Below, piece by piece: positions 21,101 through 30,189 of a stretch of 64,000 bases of DNA; positions within the stretch are counted from its first letter, which is position 1; the number at the start of each line of letters is the position of its first letter. This DNA comes from Asterella californica (lineage: Eukaryota; Streptophyta; Marchantiopsida; Marchantiales; Aytoniaceae), in the NCBI GenBank assembly GCA_036924285.1, contig JAYKYS010000001.1:28085501-28149500 (forward strand), in the 5' to 3' direction. The notes under the pieces are model-generated. The model did not search any database. It saw nothing but the letters and a program-made list of their open reading frames with translations, and had not been told where the DNA came from. The position numbers and the translations under genes are program-made.

Positions 21101-23501
21101 ACGAAGGTTGGATGGACATTCTTACTACAACGCGAGGAAGCGCAGTGAAGAGAACCGCTTCTGCCGTGAGAAGGATCTTCCACCTCGGAAGATGAGAACA
21201 GTAGTGTCTTCTCGTGCGCAGAAGCAGAAGACTACACTGGTGGAAGAGACATCCTTGTCTCTGGAAGACAAGGAAGACACCTCCGATCGGATTGTGGAGA
21301 TGAACCTATCTTCCGCGAGAAGAAGGTTGGAGGAGTTCAGTGCCTTCTTCCATTCGGAGATTCAGCCAACTACGGAGTTGGTGGAGAAGCGCACGGTGGC
21401 TCAAGAGAAGCTACTGCGACCTGGATTCGATCTGCGCACCCTGATGCAGCAGAAAGAAGTCAAGAAGAAGGTAGAAGCGCTGGAAGCTAACCTCCGCACT
21501 ACGGAGAAGCTTGCGGTGAAGTACAAGGCGGAAGCAGCCGCTTCTGCCAAGGAGTCAGCACAACTGAGAAAGAGCAACCAGGAGTTGCAGGCACGTCTAC
21601 AACAGCAAGACCAGGAGGTTCTGCGGGGTCAGAGGTAAGATCACCACCCTCGCAGAGGAGAAGACAACATGGAAGACACTGCAAGAAGATGCAGAAGCAC
21701 ATGCTGCAGCAGAGAAGACGCAGCGGGAAGCAGCAGAGCGATGCTAGTGGAGTGCAAGGAAAGTATGTTCTGTTACCTAGATCAGCAGATTGAGGGTTTG
21801 AAGACGCTTTATGATCTTCCTTCGATTCCACCACCAGTGGCTACATCTTTTCATACTCGAGGACCAGCGATCGAGGCAGATTTGGAGAAAGAACAGTTCG
21901 ACCTCGCTGTCCACTTGAGGAGGAAGCTATCTCAGTCACACCCGAGGTATTCGTAGGGCTTCTCATCTTATCAGAAGCCGAGTTAGGACTAGATCAAGAG
22001 GAGATCACACCCCGCGAATTAGAGTAGACAACAAATCAAGAAGACATGTGATTTGTCTAATTTGGTAGGAACCGAAATTGCTATCTTAGGAGGTGGCAGT
22101 TTTACTTGCAATATTAGATGACGATCCATGTGGCAGGGTAGGCAGCGCATGAGTAGGAAGTAAGTTTCTAAACCAAGGCAAGGAGCCGATTGCATGTGAG
22201 GTGGTGGCCTTCTGACAACGCCCCATCTCCTTGATTGCAAGTGAGGATTGGAGGGGAACTCCCTCCTGCGCCTCAAGGTGGTAGTATAAGTTAGAAGGCA
22301 GAGTAGGATTCAATGCGCACTAAACACATTACTGTATGGACACGTTAGACACCTTGTGAATACAGTGTATACACACTACACCCGATGTTAGAGACATACG
22401 AATAGATTGAGATTACACCGGAGGAGTCTGCATCCTCGCTTCCAGTAGTGGATCGAAGATGTAGATGGAGGTAATGAACAGTTTAGAGCAGAGAACGGCA
22501 TCATTGTGTAGTCATGTTGCTAAGCTGGTGTGTCGAGGAGTAGGAGCAGGAAGTAGAGGGAGTGAGCTTCTCAACACCAATGTGTCTTCTTCTCGAGGAA
22601 TGGATTTTGGATTTGAGTGCAGAAGCTTTGTCTGTGTCTTCTAGGCAGTGGGTTTCTTCGAATTCACACCCAATTGTGCATGAGAAGCATTCTCCTTGAG
22701 TGGCGGTGATTGTTAGAAGCTGTGCAAAGTCGAAGCTTGTCTCATCCAGTGGAGCACTTAGGATCCACGTACGGACGGTCTTATGGGTAAGCGATCCCAG
22801 AAGACGGAGTAGTCGAAGCAACGACAGAAGAAAAAAGAAGCATTCTTTCTACAGCAGAAGACGACATCCTCGAGTAGAAGACTGTGTAACTGTAAACGAA
22901 TTTGTTGTCTTCCTCCCAATACAAGCAGGGATGGCTTGTTAGTCAAGATCCGGACTAGAAGCTTGTCGGAGTCTTAATTTCTCATTTTCATCTTGTTTTC
23001 TCCTGTTTGGATTTTCTCTTTTTTCTCATCTTCCCTTATCTTTCCATCTTCCTATCTTCTTCTAGTGAGCTTCCGAGACTTCTATTGAGCTTCCGTGAAG
23101 GTGAATGTCGTTGTAGTGCTGCAGGAAGACCATTTCCGTAGGCAGAAGCCTAGGAAGGCTATAGGAGACTTCTGGAGGTTTGAGAAGCCGAGATGAACTC
23201 CCAGAAGCCGAGAATTGCTTCGGGAAGACTGTGTTGAGAAGACTGAAAGAAGTGACCTGGAAGCAGGACGCGTCTTCCCAAGCTTCCTTGTAGATAATTG
23301 TGTGACATTTTAGGTGCACCTTCTGAAGGGTCTGGAAGCCGTGTGGTTTTGTGAGAAGATAGGATTTCTAGATAAAACCTGTGTGTTTGTGTGTTTAAAC
23401 AGATCTTAGAACTTAGAGCAGCGATACTTGTGCAAATCCTCTGTGGGAACTATATCTTGTATACTAAATGAGCAAAAGGAGAAATCATGCGCGTCACTAC
23501 A
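18140..23501 (+). repeat. Element B 3' LTR (5362 bp)
   Basis: Aligns with 8412..13770 from TGTGGTGTCCACA to TCACTACA. It carries about 440 bp extra at roughly 19113..19556 and lacks about 270 bp near 21917 and about 100 bp near 23165. It is followed directly by the resumed element A integrase tail. Confidence 0.8.
20120..22027 (+). pseudogene. LTR-internal coding region (3' LTR copy)
   Basis: Same gene as at 9997..12184. Here the first and second blocks are in one frame (20120..20838), broken only by TGA at 20336 where the 5' copy has TGG. They give a globular part of about 240 residues with GLSINWGAFFHVYVQVEL and GTPAGGHLTSFF. The coiled-coil block (21108..21638) is longer and cleaner than in the 5' LTR, with EALEANLRTTEKLAVKYKAE and LRKSNQELQARLQQ. 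The C-terminal part is shortened by the 270-bp deletion. The two copies together suggest an ancestral protein of about 600 to 700 residues. Confidence 0.5.
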
Positions 23502-23574
23502 TGACCTTCAAGAGTTGAGAGGAAGAAGATTCGATAGGATAAATCATGACAAACTGAAGTTGTTTCATCGATGA
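23502..23574 (+). pseudogene. Element A integrase C-terminal tail, resumed after element B
   Basis: Reads DLQELRGRRFDRINHDKLKLFHR then stop. It joins in copy 2 without interruption to the integrase C-terminal domain (58000..58186). This locates the element B insertion within element A pol. Confidence 0.8.
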
Positions 23575-23626
23575 AAATTGTCTCTTCACTCTGAGGACCG
23601 AGCGAAAGTTTAGTTTGGGGGTAAAA

Positions 23627-23841
23627 TGTAACGACTTATGTTACACATAGGAAGTTTATTTATTAGTAATGTTTTTAGTTATAACTAAGTATGGAGAATG
23701 TTTATTTGCTGCCAAAGTACTTTAAGGATGTATAAAGTTAGTCATGACTAGCTAAAGTTAATTATGATTAAACTTAGCTGTAATTTTGGACAGAATTCAG
23801 ATATTTCCTAAATAGTGAGCACTACTATCTTGTCATCTTGT
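23627..23841 (+). repeat. Element A 3' LTR, truncated to 215 bp
   Basis: Preceded by the purine tract TTTGGGGGTAAAA. Starts TGTAACGACTTATG like the 5' LTR and breaks off after CTTGTCATCTTGT, where GCGTCTTAGTGC begins. Copy 2 has the same break at 58452, so the truncation predates the duplication. Confidence 0.8.
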
Positions 23842-24214
23842 GCGTCTTAGTGCTGATCCAATCATCACCTCATGCCCTCAGAGTCCGTCCGTCGAACCTT
23901 GAGGTCGGGTGAGTCATCCTGACCCACCCAGGCATCGAGCCCCCCTCATATATACTTCTAAGGATCGACGGCGTCCATCCTCCTCTTTGATCTTTGAAAA
24001 TTATACCACAACCCGATCAAGAGATCGACCATAATTATGAGCTATGAGGTCGAGGAGTTCTACATATCACTTGAAAGTTCTCGCTGAGACCTTTCTAATG
24101 ATACATTACTAGCTTCGAGATCTTAAGATCTTACGTCTGTGATCCAAAATGTCTCTCGAGCTCCAACACTTAGGATTTTCTGAGGAATCATGGTCCAACG
24201 CCAAACTTGGACCT

Positions 24215-24242
24215 TGTGGTTCGGACCAGCATCCGAACCACA
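24215..24242. repeat. Perfect hairpin, 11-bp stem, 6-nt loop
   Basis: TGTGGTTCGGA at 24215..24225 pairs with TCCGAACCACA at 24232..24242. In copy 2 (near 58810) the left arm and loop are deleted and only the right arm remains. Confidence 0.7.
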
Positions 24243-24325
24243 GTCTGTTTACGCTGGACCCACATCTTAGACCTATGTCTCATATCTATGTTTCGATCCG
24301 TTTCTAGACTTGCCTCTTTAAGTCA

Positions 24326-24329
24326 GCGT
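24326..24329. other. Left target site duplication of element D
   Basis: GCGT here and again at 34904..34907. Copy 2 shows the undisturbed site, GTCAGCGTTCGTTTGAG, with a single GCGT at 58912..58915. Confidence 0.85.
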
Positions 24330-25867
24330 TGTCGTAGGGCGTGAAATATGGTCTGGGAATACACGGGGTATCTGGCTGTAGAGAGATACAACTGGATCTA
24401 TGACCTAACCGATGAAAACTTATGCTCTCAGTATCTAATCTATCAGTGTTTTTTGTAGGTTACTAGCGAGCTAACTTGACCCAAGTGTAGCACATGTGCA
24501 TCACACAAATGACTCGGAGCTCAACTCCACTCTAGATAAAGGCAAGGCTCATACACGGTACGTGTCTGCTTTAGATCCCAAGCACTCTTCATACAATCTC
24601 TCATCCACATCCGCTTCACTACTTCTTCTCGACAAACTACCTAATTGTAGCCTCTGACCTTCTATTGTTCGCTGATACGAATTTGCTCAGGAAGATGTCC
24701 ACAGCAAGGACCGCTTACTACACAAGCTTCCCAACGATACAAGACATATCGGCAGCAAAACAGCTAGAAACTCGGGGCGTGATACCGAGGATAACGGTAC
24801 CTCAGCTTCAGCAAGACGTGGCACCTCCACTGAGCGTGATCGCCGTACCAATCTCACAATACAGCCTCCTTGTCATCCACACGACACCTCCAAGAAGCAC
24901 ACCTCCCATCTTCAAGTCGTTTTTGTTCAACTCCAACCAAGAGATTTCAGCAAAATCTCTCTACGTCTCTCTCGCCTCGCTGCAAACTGAACTTTGACAC
25001 TCTCGTGCCTTCACCTCGATTATCCAATCAGGCTCAAACTCCACAGGACATCCTCTCTGACCCTTCTCTACTACTGTATGAAATTTCAGTCTCAGATCTG
25101 ACCCCCAACTGTTCGCGATGAATCAAGCCACCCGTCTGTGCTAACTTCTGAGCTTTACAGATCTCGATGGCCAAAATCCTAGATCTCCACACATTCTCTT
25201 ACCCAATTGAACTGAAATTTCACATGTGACTAGCTGATAGGGCACACTCTCATCCTGGAAAGTTTCACTCAGAGATCCAATCCCATGTGCACGGAGCAAC
25301 TCAAGCTTTGAATCCAAAGAAATCGGGTTTTCTCATACCTCTCAACTGTAATAGCCAACTTCAATTGATCATTTCAGGAGCAAATCCAACCCAAATGTAG
25401 GATTGTTTTACATCAATACAACCAGCACGGAGTGAACTACTCGATCCCCTTGACAGCTCCTAAAGATCACCTCTCAAACTCCCGGATCACTCCAAAACGT
25501 GGCTCGGGGTACCGATTTGACCCCCCTGACTTTCAACGTCCATCACTCTCTCCTCAGAATTCCAAATCGCCTGATCTTTGTCTCCAGAGTGTAGCCCGTC
25601 TCGAGAGCTCTCCAACAAGACCACTCACTCCTCAAATGACCCTCGGGAAGACCTCCAAAACCCTAAAGCCGTCTGCAGATCTGGAATGGCGTTGATTGGT
25701 CGAAAATGAACCAATAAGAAAACAGATCTGAAAACCTCTTTTGTCCTCTACTTGGTACCCTAGAACAACTATAACCTTACTATCCTCTCATGCCTTCAAG
25801 GCATCGGCCCCAACCTTAGGTTAATTACATTCGTCGAACTATAGAGATCGTACTCAATACTTAAGAT

Positions 25868-26071
25868 TCAGTACAAGGCCAAGATGACGACCTGGAACCG
25901 ATTTACGATGAAAGGTATTACAAAAGGAAATGGAGAAGCCATCACTTGATTACAGTACTCCTCCCCAAAGTTTCTTGCGATCCACGCACGATGATTGATC
26001 TTCCGCCGACAGTGACATCGAACATCCACCCAGACGTTGAAAGGGATGTTGGCTGGATAATTCAAGTCCAT
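25868..26071 (-). CDS. LTR small ORF 2 of element D (3' LTR copy, 67 aa)
   Basis: Identical in translation to the 5' LTR copy at 34157..34360: MDLN start, RNFGEEY centre, hydrophobic PFVIPFIV tail. In the 3' LTR it lies downstream of a TATA motif, so it could also be read from a transcript starting here and running into flanking DNA. Function unknown. Confidence 0.55.
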   Translation of the reverse strand: MDLNYPANIPFNVWVDVRCHCRRKINHRAWIARNFGEEYCNQVMASPFPFVIPFIVNRFQVVILALY

Positions 26072-26080
26072 TGGCCCTCC

Positions 26081-26296
26081 TCAAAGTAAGATGTACACTG
26101 TCAAGTCCCAGTCCTCTCCATACGTGACGATTGGTAAGATCACCGGAGTAGGCGAGTCCATCATCCTCCCCATGAACTCTTCTCCAAAGTAGGCGACGAA
26201 CCACTGTCGAAAGTGATCGCGGTGGATCAAGTGAAGCTTGATATGAAACGGGTTCGGAAATGGCAGATTTGGAACTCGATTCAGTCCTCCATCCAT
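26081..26296 (-). CDS. LTR small ORF 1 of element D (3' LTR copy, 71 aa)
   Basis: Same protein as at 34370..34585. The TGA stop is followed 9 nt later by the ATG of ORF2. It starts about 100 nt downstream of the TATA motif at 26398..26403. No known domain recognised. Confidence 0.55.
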   Translation of the reverse strand: MDGGLNRVPNLPFPNPFHIKLHLIHRDHFRQWFVAYFGEEFMGRMMDSPTPVILPIVTYGEDWDLTVYILL

Positions 26297-26614
26297 GAAT
26301 ACAACTCCTGCCGCTCCTTCTTATCACGTAAGACACTAAGACACACTCATGAAAACACCCCTCCAGAAGAATGCCTCACAAACCCCCAACCCACTATCTT
26401 ATACCTATGTTGACAACAAGAGCCATTCACGCGAACGTTCACGGATCATTGAGTCGGCACATCTCGTTATCGTGCGATCTCACATCCAGATCTCTGTGAA
26501 CGTGACACCTAATACTCTCTCATGCGAACTACACAAAAGGTTCACCGAACACAAAAGAAAACACAACACCCGTTCTACACTGAATTCACATGTGAGACGT
26601 CTCACAACACGACA

Positions 26615-26628
26615 TCCACCCCTCTAAA
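26615..26628 (-). other. Polypurine tract of element D
   Basis: The minus strand reads TTTAGAGGGGTGGA directly before the 3' LTR start TGTCGTG. The relic at 50178..50189 has AGAAGGGGTGGA in the same position. Confidence 0.85.
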
Positions 26629-26679
26629 CCTGCGCATCCTCCGGCATGCGCCACAAACACTTACAAGTTGTGGACAGCA

Positions 26680-29600
26680 TCACACCACGTCTTCGTCGTC
26701 TTGAATGATGTCATCGTTATCAGCATCCTCAAGAACCAAATCATCCTCGTCGTCGTCCAAGAGATCAAACTCCGTTCCGACTTCTTCCACGCTTATCTCT
26801 TCATCTCGCTTCTTGAAGAGTTTCACACGCTTTCCTGCAATGGGAACTTTGAGCTTTGATCCATCGAGCTCCCGAAGTGAATATATAGCATTGTCATGTA
26901 CAACAAGAACCACATATGGTCCAAACCACCGCTTAGAGAATTTTCTAAGAACACTGTGTTGGTTGTCCAAGCTACAATCATACACCAACACCCAATCGCC
27001 TTCCTTAATCTCCTTTGGCCGCAACCGATGACGCTCATCAAACCTGCCCTTATTCTTCAACCGAGCCTTTCTCAACCTATCAACTGCAATCTCTATGTCC
27101 TCGGGTCTTCTTTCCAGTATCCGAAGCGCAAGAAGATCCTCCTTAGACATATTATCCTCCCAAGGTAGAACGCTCCAAGTAGGAATGTGCTCCTCAATGG
27201 GCATGATAGGTTTTTGCCCTTGCATTAGCTCTGCTGGCATGTACCCAGTCACTGAACTATGTGTGCAGCGATCAGCCCATAAAGCAAAAGGTAAGAACCT
27301 TGGCCACTCCTTCACCCTTCCTCTACAAGCTTTCACAATGGCTTTAACAATAGGAGGATGACCTCGCTCACTCTTAGCATTCCCTTCTGGATTGTAGGCC
27401 GTAGTAAGAGCTAGTTTCACCCCGCATCTCTCAAAGAACTACTTAGCTTCGAGAGTATTCAGCTCTCCACGATCTGCTGTAATCTTCCCAACACACCCGT
27501 ACCTACAGATCACGTCCTCCAACAAGAATCTGCAAACGCCTTCAGTGGACTTTGTACGTAAAGCTCGTCCTTCCACTTGATTGGATAGATCCTCTCGTGC
27601 AAGAGCCAGATATCGCATTTGCCATATCCCCACTGGCATGATAACCAGATCTACTACCCATTTGTAATGGATTGCAAGCGGATACGTAGGGTGCAAACCA
27701 TCTCGATGTCTGATCTCTGAGTACATCTGACAAGTCTGACACGATTCTACAAACCTCACAACATCTCTATACATATTACGTCACCAGTACCTCTCCTTGA
27801 GCTTTGTGAAAGTCGCATAAATACCTCGATGTCCAGCCCATAAACTGTCATGGAACTCTCGAATAAGTTGCGTCTGCATCTCCTTCTTACACACAACTCT
27901 TTGTGGTGAATCAACATCTCGCTTAGATCGCTTCCACAGATAACCACCTTGTAATAGGTAGTTGTATGCCTTCTTCCTGACCTGTTTGAAGTGTATATCA
28001 CTCCACTCATGGTGCTTCAGCAACGTGCTAAGATAACGCCCAATATCTATCCATTCACCCTCGTACAACTCCTCTTCGAATGGTTTTGGATACACTGCTT
28101 CTCCCTTTTGTGCTCTAGAAAAGACGGTAGTGCCAACATCCTCTGTGTCCTCGATCATATCTTCCTCTCCTTCATACCTTGCTCGAGACAACATGTCTGC
28201 TACTGGATTATCCTTATCGGCTATGTGCTTGAATTCAGGATTCAGTGATTTGATGTACGCTATCCACCTTAGCATAGCAATATCAGGAGTGTTACAATTC
28301 GTAATCATTCCCAACAATGGCAAACAATCAGTCTCCACAACCACCGATGCTCCAATCAGGTAATCTTTCTCAGCCTTCATAGCTGTAACCACCCCCCATA
28401 GTTCTCGCTTCACCTGTGGGTACTTCCTTTGTCGCTCACTCAACACCTTTGCGCCAAACCGCACAGCAAACCTGTTCCCTTCTTCATCATCTTGCCCCAC
28501 AGCCCATCCAATTGCTATAGGACTACTATCAACAGTCAGAACTACAGTTTTACCCCCTTCATAGCTGACTCTACGAAGTACAAGCGGGGAAGACAACAGT
28601 TCTTTTAGCCTTCGAACTGCCTCTGAGTGCTTCTCGTCTCACTTAAACTTCTTGCCTTTCCGAAGCAAGCCGTATAAAGGATCAGCAACATGTGCAAAGT
28701 GAGGAATCCAAACATGATAGAATACACAAGCCCCTAAGAACCTCCGTACTTCAGTTTGCGAACTACATGTATCCTTCATCCGTTGGATGGCATCTACCTT
28801 ACTTGGATCAGGCCTACGACCAAACCATCCACACAAATGTCCCACAATCACAACCTCTCGCACTCCAAACGAGGACTTAGCTCCTGATAACGTCAAGTGG
28901 ACTTCCTCAAGACGTGATAATATCTTATCAACATCTGCAATGTGATCAACAACAAACTTACGGCACCCCCTCTGATCTGTCGCTTCATCCTTCTCCTCCT
29001 CTGGACAACCCTTGATTGGAATGTCATCCAAGAACGGCATTGTCTTCTCCGGAATAAAATCTCGTAAGATTTTATTCATCCCATTCATCATGTGCGCCAC
29101 TGAGTTAGTAGCCCCTTGTGGTAATGTGCACATCCTTACCAGTCCCAACGGAGTCCTCATAGTGGTGACATCCCTACTTCTTTCGGCAAGTTGAAATTGA
29201 TCGTATCCGGAGTAGAGATCTCCCACAGAATAGATCACTCTTCCAGCAAATGCTTCAGCAAACTCTCCTACAATCGGTCCTATCTCTGTATTCCTGATAG
29301 TCACTTGGTTTACTGGCTGCATATCTTGAATGAAGCGTAACGCTCCACTCTTTTTCGGAACTGTAAACCAACGACTGGAATACGGTGCAAATGAAGGTTC
29401 GAGAATCTTCATCTGCATTTTCTCCTTTAGAAGCTCCATAAGCTTAGGTAGATGAGCCCTAGGTACAGGGATTGGCCTCAAGTCCCAAGGTGCATGCGGC
29501 ACTGTAAAGATAATCATTGGAGCTACTACGCTCGGATCCACGCATCCTATCTCCGAAGCTTCAAAAGAAAAAGCCTTCCCATGCTTACTCAACATCTCTT

Positions 29601-30189
29601 TGAACTCTCGCTCTTCAATAGGAAAGAGAAAATCTGCGGATCCTACCTTCAACTCCTTGAGCGTAGCTGCAGTAAACTTGTGACCCACTTGGCGAGGATC
29701 CCTTAAGCTCTTCTCCTTCGAAGCTTGCTGAACTTGGTTGTTGGAGTCATCAGGTAAAGGTTGAGCTACAGGCTTAACCTTTCTATCCACCGTTTTGTAC
29801 TTGGTTTCAACCCTGACTTCTGGTTTCTGGAATGACTCTATGATCGAGTAGAGCTCTCTAGAATTTATTTCCACCAGTTGATCTTCACTCTTTTTCTCAA
29901 TCTTCTTAAGCTCCTCCAAAGGATCCTCTAATCCCATCTCCATGTAAACACCGGCTATTCTATCCTCCTTGTCAAGTACACACACTCTTTTTAGATCTTT
30001 CTCAACTCTTTCCACAGCCTTCCGCTCCCACTTCTGTAGATCAACAAGCTGCGTATATAAAGCAAATCCACCCTCAGAAAATCCCACAACTCCTGTACAA
30101 AAGGCACTTCCCTTCGCTGGCGAGAGTACCTCCTTCTGTGTATCGGTATCACCATACCCTCGCTCTATGGTGACCCTATGCGAAAATCC
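26680..30189 (-). pseudogene. Element D pol (RT, RNase H, integrase), three nonsense codons
   Basis: A single frame of 1170 codons from the frameshift site to the stop at 26680. RT includes RWFTVPKKSGALRFIQDM and the catalytic MPFLDD, with its two Asp at residues 388-389. RNase H follows (LTVDSSPIAIGW, VETDC). Integrase has an H-H-C-C finger (FHDSLWAGH ... CQTCQ), core Asp in WVVDLV and TADRGE, Glu in KSERGHP, then a C-terminal domain with EGDWVLVYD and RWFGPYV and an acidic tail. Internal stops: TGA 28639 and TGA 27781, both where Trp is expected, and TAG 27439. All fit single C-to-T/G-to-A changes. The rest is intact, so decay is very recent. Confidence 0.9.
30148..30189 (-). promoter_or_regulatory. 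Candidate -1 ribosomal frameshift signal (gag-pro to pol)
   Basis: GGATTTT at 30189..30183 sits in the gag frame as G GAT TTT. In the -1 frame a TAA immediately precedes it and the frame is then open through pol. After an 8-nt spacer, TCACCAT (30173..30167) can pair with ATGGTGA (30155..30149), extended by a G-T pair, with an 11-nt loop that includes most of the gag stop TAG. The same heptamer is a known plant-virus -1 frameshift site. The function here is inferred. Confidence 0.65.

Larger units (their letters stand above)
8412..23501 (+). mobile_element. Element B: 15-kb LTR element lacking RT/RNase H
   Basis: Two related LTRs of 5359 and 5362 bp (TGTGGTG...CACTACA) flank an interior of about 4.4 kb. 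The interior holds a tRNA-Asp-type PBS, gag, two zinc knuckles, protease, a piece of integrase and a purine-rich tract. It inserted into the integrase tail of element A; copy 2 keeps the uninterrupted site at about 58110. No clean target duplication is visible: CACGT precedes and TGACC follows. The LTRs differ by many substitutions and several large indels, so the insertion is old. The PBS and large LTRs recall the Athila/Tat group, but lineage is inference. Confidence 0.8.
23842..24329 (+). other. Unassigned mosaic DNA between elements A and D
   Basis: No coding capacity. Shared with 58453..58915 in copy 2. It contains a perfect 11-bp-stem hairpin (24215..24242). It continues after element D at 34904. 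Confidence 0.5.
24330..26614 (-). repeat. Element D 3' LTR (2285 bp)
   Basis: TGTCGTAGGG...CACGACA. Differences from the other LTR: near 24472, 24522, 25350, 25705 and 26561, each a C/T or A/G change. A TATA motif (CTTATA on plus) lies at 26398..26403. Confidence 0.92.

Noticed and set aside
24665..24997. A 110-codon plus-strand frame, identical at 32954..33286
   Set aside because: It begins at TTG, is antisense to element D transcription, and is identical only because the LTRs are nearly identical; no motif.
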